This document shows, piece by piece, positions 17,745-25,316 of a DNA stretch of 64,000 bases (position 1 is the stretch's first letter; every line of letters begins with the position of its first letter). The notes under the pieces were generated by a model, which was not told the DNA's origin, ran no database searches, and was given only the letters and a program-made list of their open reading frames with translations. The DNA lies in the NCBI GenBank assembly GCA_946481275.1, contig CAMLMV010000008.1:112383-176382 (forward strand), written 5' to 3'. The stretch comes from an uncultured Massilia sp. (GTDB lineage: Bacteria > Pseudomonadota > Gammaproteobacteria > Burkholderiales > Burkholderiaceae). The position numbers and the translations under genes are program-made.

Positions 17745-18199
17745 CCGGACAGCCCACGCCGGCACGCTCTAGACGGATAATGTCCATGCATCAGTCAAGG
17801 CTGTTCGGATGGCGAACTCCGAGCGTGATGCTCGCGGCGCTCGCCCGTGCGGGAAATTGGGCAGTTGGTCAGGTTCGTGGCCAACAAGACAGAGCCTTGG
17901 TGGCAAGGATGACGGAAAAGATGAAGACAATATGCGTCGGACGCTTCCTGGTCGACGTTCCATCTCAGGCGGAAGTCAGGCCGTCTCGCGCGATGATGGA
18001 CGGTTTCGACATCGAAACCATCGAAGAGGATGACGCGACGTTTAGCGAGCGCATCGCGGCACGCGAGACCGCGATTGCCGCCCTGGACGCGGCTTTCGTC
18101 GCCATAGGCAGTGGTGGAATTGTAGATGCCAGGGATCTGCAGGTGCCGGGACTGGTCGGCCGGTTGCAGAAGTCGCTTGTGATGGGTTTCCCACGTTAG
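17741..18199 (+). pseudogene. Truncated second copy of the Tli4-type immunity gene
   Basis: This ORF of 152 residues begins with GTG overlapping the previous stop. ATG at 17780 is the likelier original start. Its residues from MTEKMKTICVGRFLVDVP to VDARDLQVPGLVGR align with residues about 42-125 of the upstream immunity protein, including GNWAVGQVR versus GTWAAGQVR. The DNA is also clearly similar (for example AAGATGA... and GTCGGACG in both). After PGLVGR the similarity stops and the frame ends 14 residues later. Roughly three quarters of the protein is missing, and no continuation appears before comEC. It is best read as a decayed tandem duplicate, or an immunity gene shortened by recombination. 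Whether the fragment is expressed cannot be told. Confidence 0.75.
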
Positions 18200-18224
18200 C
18201 GCCGCCCATTCGGTCCTCTCGCTC

Positions 18225-20603
18225 ATGCGCAGCTTTATTCCAGGCTTCGTCACCGGCGTCACCTACCTGCAAGCCACCGCCACGCTGCCGACATCCGGTC
18301 AGATGGCAGCCTGCGCAGCCGGAGCACTCCTGCTGCTGGCCTGCGCCGGCATGATCCGCCACCCGGCAGCACGCATCATCGCAATCGCCTCCGCCGGCCT
18401 GCTGGCCGGCTACGCCTGGGCCGCCTTCCTGGCCCATACGACGCTGGCCCCGGAGCTGGCCAGGCGCGACGAGGGCCGCGACGTGCGCATCGTCGGCATC
18501 GTCGACACGTTGCCGTACCGCTTCGACCAGGGCGTCCGCTTCGATTTCCGGGTCGAACGCACGATCGATGCGGACTTCAGCGTGCCGCCATACGTTGCGC
18601 TGTCCTGGTACGCGGGCCGCTACAGCGCACGCCCGGCCGTCGGCGACGTCCAGCCGGGCCAGCGCTGGCAGTTGACGGTGCGCCTGCAGCGCCCGCACGG
18701 CAATGCGAATCCGGGCGGCTTCGACTACGAGGCGTGGCTGCTGGAGCGGGGCGTGCGCGCCACCGGCTATGTGCGGGCGGACGATGGCAACCGGCTGCTG
18801 GATGCATTCGTGGCCAGTCCCGGCGCGGTCGTCGAACGTGTGCGGGCGGCGCTGCGTGCGCGCATCCAGACAGCGCTCGCGGGGCGCACCTACGCGGGCG
18901 TGATCGTGGCGCTCGTGATCGGCGACCAGCGCGGCATCGACCAGGCCGACTGGCAGGTCTTCAACCGCACCGGCATCGGCCACCTCATCTCGATCTCGGG
19001 CCTGCACATCACGATGATCGCGGGACTCGCCGCGTGGGCGGTGTCGGCCCTGTGGCGCCGCTCGTTCTTCACCGATGCGCGCCTCCCGCTGCGGCTGCCG
19101 GCGCAGAAAGTCGCGGCGTTGGCCGGGGCCGTCGTCGCGTTGCTGTACGTGCTGCTGGCCGGCTTCGGCGTGCCGGCGCAGCGCACCCTGACCATGCTGT
19201 CCGTCGTCGCACTGGCGTTGTGGATGGGGCGTCTCGCGGCCGTGTCGCACGTGCTGTGCACGGCGCTCGGCGTGGTCGTGCTGCTCGATCCGTGGGCTGT
19301 GCTGTGGCCGGGGTTCTGGCTGTCGTTCGGCGCCGTGGCCGTCATCCTGTTCGCGGGACATGGCCGCGTCAAGCCGCCGCCCACCGGACCGCGCGGCGCG
19401 CTGCTGCTGGCGGGACGCACGCAATGGGCCGTCACGGCCGGGCTGGTGCCGCTGACGTTGCTGCTGTTCGGCCAGGTGTCCATCGTGAGCCCGGTCGCGA
19501 ACGCCGTGGCGATCCCGCTCGTCAGCTTCGTCGTGACGCCGCTCGCGCTGGCCGGCAGCCTGGTCCCGGGGCCGCCGGGCGACTGGCTGCTGCTGGTCGC
19601 GCATTGGGCAGTGGAGATGCTCGCGTGGCTGCTGCGGCAGATGGCCGGATGGCCCGGTGCCGTGTGGCGCGCGCCGGCCCCGCAGGCCTGGGTGTTCGCG
19701 CTGGGCCTCGGCGGTACGCTATGGATGCTGATGCCGCGCGGCTGGCCGCATCGCTGGGCCGGTGCCGTCGCGCTGCTGCCGATGCTGCTGCAACTGCCGG
19801 ACCATCCGCGCGAACAAAGCTTTCGCGTCACGGCGTTCGACGTGGGCCAGGGCATGGCGCTGCTCGTCGAGACCGAACGCCACCGCCTGCTGTACGACAC
19901 GGGGCCCGCGTACGCGCCGGGCGCCGATGGCGGCAGCCGCGTCATCCTGCCGTACCTGCGGATGCGGGGCATCGCCACGCTCGACGGCATCGTCGTCAGC
20001 CATGGCGACACCGACCACGCGGGCGGTGCGCTGGCGGTGCTGGAAGGTGTCGACGTGGACTGGCTCGCGTCGTCGCTGCCCCTTGAGAACGCGATCGTCC
20101 GCGCCGCGCGCCGTCACGTGCGCTGCGGCGCCGGCCAGCAATGGGAATGGGACGGCATCGCGTTCGACATGCTGCATCCGACGCCGGCCAGCTACGACGA
20201 CGCGCACCTGAAGACGAATGCGCGCAGCTGCACCCTCCGCGTCAGCAATGGCCGGCGCACGGTGCTGCTGGCCGGCGACATCGAGGCGGCGCAGGAGGCG
20301 GCGCTGCTCGAGCGCGCGCCCGACCGCCTGCGCGCGGACGTCCTGCTGGCGCCGCACCACGGCAGCGGCACGTCGTCCACGCTGGCGTTCCTGCAGACGG
20401 TGCGGCCCGCCATCGCGATCTTCCAGGTCGGATACCGCAATCGCTACCATCACCCGAAGGCCGAGGTGTACGAACGCTACGGCACGCTCGGTATCGAGCG
20501 TTTGCGGACCGACGAAACAGGTGCGCTGACTCTCGATATCGGCACCAACGCAACGTGGCGCGGCTACCGCAGCGAGCATCCGCGCTACTGGTACGGGCGC
20601 TGA
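18225..20603 (+). CDS. comEC: DNA uptake channel protein ComEC/Rec2
   Basis: ComEC forms the inner-membrane channel through which single-stranded DNA enters during natural transformation. This 792-residue protein has the family's three parts. The N-terminal region (about 1-190) has membrane helices and a DUF4131 segment. The polytopic Competence domain (about 215-480) starts after RTYAGVIVALVIGDQRG and includes HLISISGLHIT. The C-terminal metallo-beta-lactamase domain (about 535-770) has SHGDTDHAGG near 591 and APHHGSGTSS near 707. Length is typical for proteobacteria. Base composition returns to GC-rich at its start, marking the right edge of the effector island. Its stop abuts the stop of the convergent histidine kinase gene. 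Confidence 0.95.
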   Translation: MRSFIPGFVTGVTYLQATATLPTSGQMAACAAGALLLLACAGMIRHPAARIIAIASAGLLAGYAWAAFLAHTTLAPELARRDEGRDVRIVGIVDTLPYRFDQGVRFDFRVERTIDADFSVPPYVALSWYAGRYSARPAVGDVQPGQRWQLTVRLQRPHGNANPGGFDYEAWLLERGVRATGYVRADDGNRLLDAFVASPGAVVERVRAALRARIQTALAGRTYAGVIVALVIGDQRGIDQADWQVFNRTGIGHLISISGLHITMIAGLAAWAVSALWRRSFFTDARLPLRLPAQKVAALAGAVVALLYVLLAGFGVPAQRTLTMLSVVALALWMGRLAAVSHVLCTALGVVVLLDPWAVLWPGFWLSFGAVAVILFAGHGRVKPPPTGPRGALLLAGRTQWAVTAGLVPLTLLLFGQVSIVSPVANAVAIPLVSFVVTPLALAGSLVPGPPGDWLLLVAHWAVEMLAWLLRQMAGWPGAVWRAPAPQAWVFALGLGGTLWMLMPRGWPHRWAGAVALLPMLLQLPDHPREQSFRVTAFDVGQGMALLVETERHRLLYDTGPAYAPGADGGSRVILPYLRMRGIATLDGIVVSHGDTDHAGGALAVLEGVDVDWLASSLPLENAIVRAARRHVRCGAGQQWEWDGIAFDMLHPTPASYDDAHLKTNARSCTLRVSNGRRTVLLAGDIEAAQEAALLERAPDRLRADVLLAPHHGSGTSSTLAFLQTVRPAIAIFQVGYRNRYHHPKAEVYERYGTLGIERLRTDETGALTLDIGTNATWRGYRSEHPRYWYGR

Positions 20604-22070
20604 TCAGGCGACGCGCGGCAGCGTGATCGTCACGCGCAAGCCGCCTTCGCCCCGGTTGGCGGCGGAGATCCGTCCGCCGTGCGTTTCCACGACCCGCTTG
20701 GCGATCGCGAGGCCGAGCCCGTGGCCGTCGACGTTGTTGTGCGCGGGGTTGGAGCGGAAGAACGGTTCGAACACGTCGCCCAGGTGTTCGGGCGCGATGC
20801 CGGGGCCCTTGTCGAGCACTTCGATGTGAACGAGGTCGCCGTCCGGATGGAGGCAGACGTTCACCGGTCCGCCCGCGCCGTGCTTGACGGCGTTGCGCAC
20901 GATGTTCTCGACGGCGCTCCACAACAGGTCCGGGGCGCCGCACACGGTGACCGGTTCCGGGGCGTCGACGTCGACGACAGCGCCGGCTTCGAAGCGGGCG
21001 TCGTCGGCGATCTGGTCGACCATCTCGACGAGGTCGACGGGCTCCGTCGCCGGCAGGGTCGTCGCCGCTTCCAGCCGCGACAACGTCAGCAGCTCGCCGA
21101 CGAGGCGGTCGATGCGCACGCTTTCCCGTTCGATGCGTTCGAGCGACGCCTGCAGGCGGTCCGGCTGCTGGTGCGCGAGGCCGATGGCGGCCTGCAGGCG
21201 CGCGAGGGGCGAGCGCAGTTCGTGCGACACGTCGTGCAGCAGGCGGCGCTGGCCGTCCATCAGGGCGCGCAGCTGGGCGCTCATGCGGTCGAAGTCGTGG
21301 CCCAGTTCCGCCAGCTCGTCGCCGATCAGGCGCGGCGCCGCGTGCGCGAACCTGGGGGCGAGGTCGCCGGCGGCCGCGGCGTCGAAGGCGCGCTGCAGGG
21401 CCCGGATCGGGCGCGAGAAATACCAGGCGAGGAGGGCGGCGAACAGCAGGCTCGCCAGCGTGGCGGCGACGATCGGCAGCCAGGGACCCACGTGGCGGCC
21501 GAATTCAGGCGGCAGGCCGAACCAGCCGCCACCCGGGCCGCCCGGGCCGCCGGGTCCTGGGTCCATGCGCGCGCCGGGGCCGCCGTCGCCCGGTCCGGCC
21601 ACCGGGGGGCCGACGCCCGGCCCGGTGCCGAAGCCGCGTGGACCGGGACCGTCCATGCCCGGCACATGCCATGCGCGCGACGCGAAGGCCGTGTAGCGGC
21701 GGCCGTCGGCGCTGGTCAGGTGGGCGACGGCATGCGTGTGGCCGTCGCCGTTCAGGTTGCGCTCGACTTCCTCGCGCAACTTGGCGGGCACGGGCCGGTC
21801 GAGCAGTTCGCGGCCCTGCTCGTCGAGGACATACAGATGCATGCGGCGGCTGCCGGCGGCCAGGTCGCGCAACGCGTCGATGCCGCCGTGCCGGAGTGTC
21901 GCGGCGGCGGCGTCCAGCATGATCGTGGCGGGCGGACTCTTGTCGAGCGTGGGTTCGCCGCCGCGCTGGCGCGCCTGGTCGCGCAGCCACAAGGTGCCGC
22001 CGACGCCGATCGTGGCGGCCACCTGGGCCAGCAGGATGGACAGGAAGAACTTCCAGAACAGCCGGCCCAT
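20604..22070 (-). CDS. CpxA-like sensor histidine kinase with Pro/Gly-rich periplasmic segment
   Basis: This 488-residue membrane kinase is probably the sensor for the response regulator encoded two bases upstream. TM1 is at about 8-28 and a periplasmic domain at about 30-195. TM2 is at about 197-218, HAMP at 218-270, and the phosphoacceptor motif HDVSHELRSPLAR has His283. N box NIVRNAVKHG and G boxes DKGPGI and GHGLGLAI are all intact. Residues about 138-182 are almost entirely Gly, Pro and Asp/Arg, an unusual flexible insertion just before TM2. The start at 22070 is chosen because it opens the first membrane helix. A longer in-frame extension would overlap the regulator gene by 250 bases. 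The CpxR-like partner, the CpxR box and the CpxP-like gene nearby support a Cpx-type role. Confidence 0.88.
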   Translation of the reverse strand: MGRLFWKFFLSILLAQVAATIGVGGTLWLRDQARQRGGEPTLDKSPPATIMLDAAAATLRHGGIDALRDLAAGSRRMHLYVLDEQGRELLDRPVPAKLREEVERNLNGDGHTHAVAHLTSADGRRYTAFASRAWHVPGMDGPGPRGFGTGPGVGPPVAGPGDGGPGARMDPGPGGPGGPGGGWFGLPPEFGRHVGPWLPIVAATLASLLFAALLAWYFSRPIRALQRAFDAAAAGDLAPRFAHAAPRLIGDELAELGHDFDRMSAQLRALMDGQRRLLHDVSHELRSPLARLQAAIGLAHQQPDRLQASLERIERESVRIDRLVGELLTLSRLEAATTLPATEPVDLVEMVDQIADDARFEAGAVVDVDAPEPVTVCGAPDLLWSAVENIVRNAVKHGAGGPVNVCLHPDGDLVHIEVLDKGPGIAPEHLGDVFEPFFRSNPAHNNVDGHGLGLAIAKRVVETHGGRISAANRGEGGLRVTITLPRVA

Positions 22071-22072
22071 CG

Positions 22073-22759
22073 CTACTCGCGGATCAGCTGGTAGCCGAGA
22101 CGATAGACGGTCTGCAGGCAGGAACGCCCGTCGGACAGCGTGCCCAGTTTGTGGCGCAGGCTCGAGAGGTGGACGTCGATGTTGCGGTCGAAGCGCGCCA
22201 GCGGGCGGCCCAGGCCCTGCTCGGACAGGTCGTTCTTGCTGACCGGCCGGCCGGCGTTGCGCGCGAGGACTTCGAGCAGGTTGAATTCGGTGCTGGTCAG
22301 TTCCAGCGGCTGGCCGTCCCACGTGGCGCGGCGCTGCTCGGGCAGCATCGTGAGCTTGCCGACCGTGAGCGTGATGCCGGGACCGTCGTTGGGCGAGCTT
22401 TGCGTGCGGCGCAGGATGGCGCGCACGCGCGCCGTCAGTTCGCGCGGCGTGCAGGGCTTCGTGACGTAGTCGTCGGCGCCCAGTTCGAGGCCGAGGATGC
22501 GGTCGGCGTCGTCGCCGCGCCCGGTCAGCATCAGGATCGGCATGCGGCTTGCGGCGCGGATGCGGCGCAGCGTCTCGATGCCGTTCATGCGGGGCATCAT
22601 CACGTCGAGGATGGCGATGGCGTACTGGCCGGTCAGCGCTTCGCGCGCGCCCGTCTCGCCGTCATGGGCGCAGGCGACGCGAAAGCCTTCCTGTTCCAGG
22701 TATTCGGAAAACATGCCGACCAGTTCGGTGTCGTCGTCGATAAGCAGGACTTGGTTCAT
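22073..22759 (-). CDS. CpxR-like OmpR-family response regulator
   Basis: This 228-residue regulator has a receiver domain (acidic pocket LLIDDD at 5-10, phosphoacceptor Asp52 in ILDVMMP, LTGRGDD, and the conserved Lys in YVTKPC). A C-terminal winged-helix DNA-binding domain follows (about 128-226), with LTSTEFNLLEVLARNAGRPVS and SLRHKLG. It sits in an operon with the sensor kinase gene, two bases apart. Upstream and divergent is a CpxP/Spy-like periplasmic gene, and the shared intergenic region carries an exact CpxR-type box. This implies the protein controls both directions, including itself. Envelope stress is the known trigger of the family, but the actual signal is not shown by sequence. 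Confidence 0.9.
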   Translation of the reverse strand: MNQVLLIDDDTELVGMFSEYLEQEGFRVACAHDGETGAREALTGQYAIAILDVMMPRMNGIETLRRIRAASRMPILMLTGRGDDADRILGLELGADDYVTKPCTPRELTARVRAILRRTQSSPNDGPGITLTVGKLTMLPEQRRATWDGQPLELTSTEFNLLEVLARNAGRPVSKNDLSEQGLGRPLARFDRNIDVHLSSLRHKLGTLSDGRSCLQTVYRLGYQLIRE

Positions 22760-22810
22760 GATCGCATCTTAGCGCAGCCCGGCCGTGCCGGCCACGGAGG
22801 GAGACGGCTC

Positions 22811-22825
22811 TTTACGCCGTTTTAC
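22811..22825 (-). promoter_or_regulatory. CpxR box between the regulator operon and the CpxP-like gene
   Basis: The minus strand reads GTAAA-ACGGC-GTAAA, an exact match to the enterobacterial CpxR consensus GTAAA(N5)GTAAA. It lies 52 bases before the regulator start and 70 bases before the CpxP-like start, where it could control both. The match is seen directly, while use by this regulator is inferred. Confidence 0.75.
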
Positions 22826-22894
22826 ACGGCGATAACACTCCTTAACATGGCGACAACCGAGAATGGCGTCTCCGAACAAAAAAGGACGACACAC

Positions 22895-23359
22895 ATGACA
22901 TTCACAAGCCTTTCCGCGGCGGCCGCCCTGGTCGCCGCCTGCCTCGCCGCCACCCCGGCCTTCGCGGCCGGCGAGCCGGATGCGCCGCCTCCCGCAGGCC
23001 ATGACCGCGCCCCGGGCATGCCCTTCGGCCACGCGCCGCTGCACCGCCTGAAGCTGACGGAAGCCCAGCAGGACAAGGTGTTCGCCATCATGCACGCCCA
23101 GGCCCCGCAGCGCCGCGACTACGACAAGGCGGTCCGCAAGGCGCACGAGGCCCTGCGCGAACTGGGCCGCGCCGACAAGTTCGACGACGCCCGGGCGAAT
23201 GCCCTGTCGCGTGACCTCGGCCAGGCCGTCGCCGCCCAGGCGCTGCTGCAGGCGCGGACGGAAGCGCAGATCCAGGCCGTGCTGACGCCGGAGCAGCGGG
23301 AAGAGATGCTCCGGCACCGCATGCGCGGGCACGACGGGGGCGAGCGCCCGGCCATGTAG
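22895..23359 (+). CDS. Spy/CpxP-family periplasmic chaperone-like protein
   Basis: This 154-residue protein has a clear signal peptide ending at ATPAFA (about 25). The mature protein is helical and charged, with two LTxxQ motifs, LTEAQQDK and LTPEQREEM. These are diagnostic of the Spy/CpxP family, whose members bind unfolded proteins or damp the Cpx sensor. The C-terminus is His/Arg/Asp-rich. The ATG at 22895 is preferred because it opens the signal peptide and follows AAAAGGACG. An in-frame ATG at 22847 would add a hydrophilic leader. Its divergent position beside the CpxR/CpxA-like genes, with a CpxR box between them, suggests feedback regulation of that system. Confidence 0.88.
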   Translation: MTFTSLSAAAALVAACLAATPAFAAGEPDAPPPAGHDRAPGMPFGHAPLHRLKLTEAQQDKVFAIMHAQAPQRRDYDKAVRKAHEALRELGRADKFDDARANALSRDLGQAVAAQALLQARTEAQIQAVLTPEQREEMLRHRMRGHDGGERPAM

Positions 23360-23397
23360 GCGTTTGCCTCTAAATACTTGGAGATAATGACATTACA

Positions 23398-24279
23398 ATG
23401 GGTGTTGTCTTTACTACGCGCAGCCGCGTCATCCCATTCCCGATGTCCAAGCCATTACTCCATTTCACCCACGGGAACAGCTACCCTTCCGGTTCGTACG
23501 GCCGCCTGCTGGACGACCTTCGCCGCGATTTCGACGTGCGCACGACGGACATGCTGGGTCACGATCCCCGCTTTCCCGTGCGCGACAACTGGCACACGCT
23601 GATCGACGAGCTGATCGCCCAGCTGGAGGGGTACGGCCAGCCGGCGATCCTCGTCGGCCATTCGCTGGGCGGCGCCGTCGGCATGCTGGCGGCGCACCGG
23701 CGGCCCGATCTCGTGCGCTGCGTGGTGATGCTGGATTCGCCCGTCGTCGCCGGCTGGCGCGCGTGGGTGTGGCGCATCGCGAAGATGCTCGGACTGCGCA
23801 TGCGGCTGTCGCCGGGGAACGTGGCCCGGCGGCGGCGCAACGTGTGGCCGTCGCGCGCGGCCGCCTTCGAGCATTTCAGCGCCAAGCCCGTGTTCCAGGC
23901 GTGGGCGCCGGGTGCCCTCGACGATTACCTCGACCACGGTTTGCGGCCGCACCCGGAGGGCGTGCAGCTGCGCTTCGACCGCGACGTCGAAGCCGCGATC
24001 TACAGCACGCTGCCGCACGACATGGACCGGGTGCTGCGCGCGCCGTTCCCCGTGCCGGTCGGCTTCATCGCGGGCACGGACTCCACGGAGCTGCGCCAGG
24101 CGGGCCTGGACGGCACGCGCCGGCTGGTCGGCGACAATCTCGTCACGATCGAAGGCACGCACCTGTACCCGATGGAGAAGCCCGCGCTCACGGCGCAGCT
24201 GACGCGCGAGATGATCGCGCGGCTGCTGGCGCAGGCCGATCAAAAAAAGGCCGGTCGTCCGGCGGCGCTTTTCGCGTAA
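23398..24279 (+). CDS. Alpha/beta hydrolase of unknown substrate
   Basis: This is a 293-residue cytoplasmic alpha/beta hydrolase. It has the oxyanion-side [15 protein letters not shown] (about 20-34), nucleophile elbow VGHSLGG (Ser near 97), and a C-terminal [12 protein letters not shown] with the likely catalytic His. FIAGTDS, near the acid position, precedes it. The HGNSYP start motif marks a proteobacterial subgroup of unassigned esterases or lipases. The start is uncertain: ATG 23398 has GGAG 14 bases ahead, while ATG 23443 (MSKPLLHF) would better match the conserved core but lacks a ribosome site. It sits between the CpxP-like gene and dcd and gives no functional hint. Confidence 0.82.
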   Translation: MGVVFTTRSRVIPFPMSKPLLHFTHGNSYPSGSYGRLLDDLRRDFDVRTTDMLGHDPRFPVRDNWHTLIDELIAQLEGYGQPAILVGHSLGGAVGMLAAHRRPDLVRCVVMLDSPVVAGWRAWVWRIAKMLGLRMRLSPGNVARRRRNVWPSRAAAFEHFSAKPVFQAWAPGALDDYLDHGLRPHPEGVQLRFDRDVEAAIYSTLPHDMDRVLRAPFPVPVGFIAGTDSTELRQAGLDGTRRLVGDNLVTIEGTHLYPMEKPALTAQLTREMIARLLAQADQKKAGRPAALFA

Positions 24280-24325
24280 AATTGCGGGATTCATATCCCC
24301 ATTTTTTTGGAAAAGAAGCCCAGCG

Positions 24326-24892
24326 ATGAGTATCAAGAGCGACAAATGGATCCGCCGGATGGCGGAAGAACACGGCATGATCGAACCGTTCTCGCCGAAA
24401 CAGGTGCGCGAGACGGACGGCCGCAAGATCATTTCGTGGGGCACGTCCTCGTACGGCTACGACATCCGCTGCGCCGACGAATTCAAGGTGTTCACGAACA
24501 TCAACAGCACGATCGTCGACCCGAAGAACTTCGACTCGAATTCGTTCGTCGACGTGAAGAGCGACGTGTGCATCATCCCGCCGAACTCCTTCGCGCTGGC
24601 CCGCACGATCGAATACTTCAGGATCCCGCGCAACGTGCTGACCGTCTGCCTGGGCAAGTCGACCTATGCCCGCTGCGGCATCATCGTCAACGTGACGCCG
24701 TTCGAGCCGGAATGGGAAGGCTACGTGACCCTCGAATTCTCGAACACGACGCCGCTGCCGGCCAAGATCTACGCGGGCGAAGGCTGCGCGCAGGTGCTGT
24801 TCTTCGAGAGCGACGAGGTCTGCGAGACGTCGTACAAGGACCGGGGCGGCAAGTACCAGGGCCAGCACGGCGTAACGTTGCCGAAGGCCTGA
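24326..24892 (+). CDS. dcd: dCTP deaminase
   Basis: This enzyme converts dCTP to dUTP, the precursor route for thymidylate. The 188-residue protein has the full family pattern: [18 protein letters not shown] at the start, [21 protein letters not shown] with the nucleotide-contacting Ser-Thr-Tyr-Ala-Arg, [15 protein letters not shown] with the catalytic Glu, and [14 protein letters not shown] at the end. Length equals the typical 188. A strong hairpin terminator follows four bases after the stop. The thyA and folA genes about 4 kb away complete a local dTMP-related set, although they are on the other strand and separate. Confidence 0.97.
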   Translation: MSIKSDKWIRRMAEEHGMIEPFSPKQVRETDGRKIISWGTSSYGYDIRCADEFKVFTNINSTIVDPKNFDSNSFVDVKSDVCIIPPNSFALARTIEYFRIPRNVLTVCLGKSTYARCGIIVNVTPFEPEWEGYVTLEFSNTTPLPAKIYAGEGCAQVLFFESDEVCETSYKDRGGKYQGQHGVTLPKA

Positions 24893-24897
24893 TCATC

Positions 24898-24925
24898 AAA
24901 AAAGGGGCCGCAGCCCCTTTTTTTT
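24898..24925. terminator. Bidirectional rho-independent terminator
   Basis: A run of A's, then GGGGC-CGCA-GCCCC, then eight T's. It lies between the convergent dcd and LprI-like genes and can serve both directions. Confidence 0.9.
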
Positions 24926-24932
24926 GAATCCC

Positions 24933-25316
24933 TCAATGCGGATTCTCGAACTCGTCCAGTTCCTTGATGCGCTGTTCAGCACGGCGGCGCATACAGTTCA
25001 GGAACACCATGTCCCGCATGGTGCCGCCTGACCATAGTTCGTACAGCGCCTTGCAATCCGCTTCGCGGAACTTGATCCAGGCCCGCTGTGCAAGCACCAG
25101 GGCATTCTTCGTCGCGGCACCTTCGCCGTCGCCCAGGGACTTGAGCGCGGCCTGGTAAGCCGTGTTCAGTTTTACCTCCACGGCTTTCTGGTCGCGCGCG
25201 GCGCATTCGTTGATGTCGACGGTCGATGCGGCGTTGTCGCAGTCGACCGCCGCCGCGGCGGCGCCGGTCGTCAGGCCGAGCGCGAGCAGCAGCGCGATCG
25301 TGTGCGCGGTACGCAT
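24933..25316 (-). CDS. LprI-family (DUF1311) secreted protein
   Basis: This 127-residue protein has a signal peptide (LLLALGLTTGAAAAA, cleavage near 22). The mature domain has four cysteines and fits the DUF1311 family: VDCDNAASTVDINECAA, then LNTAYQAALK, then AQRAWIKFREADCKA and MVFLNCMRRRAEQRIKELDE. The named member is the mycobacterial lysozyme inhibitor LprI, but most members are uncharacterised. The gene starts one base inside the stop of the large decarboxylase gene, so it is probably the second gene of that operon. Periplasmic location is predicted and the role is unknown. Confidence 0.85.
   Translation of the reverse strand: MRTAHTIALLLALGLTTGAAAAAVDCDNAASTVDINECAARDQKAVEVKLNTAYQAALKSLGDGEGAATKNALVLAQRAWIKFREADCKALYELWSGGTMRDMVFLNCMRRRAEQRIKELDEFENPH

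Noticed and set aside
20679..22094. A 471-codon plus-strand frame opposite the sensor kinase gene
   Set aside because: No domains and biased composition. The minus-strand kinase has complete catalytic motifs.
22071..22322. N-terminal extension of the histidine kinase by 84 residues
   Set aside because: It would overlap the response-regulator gene almost entirely and precede the natural first membrane helix.
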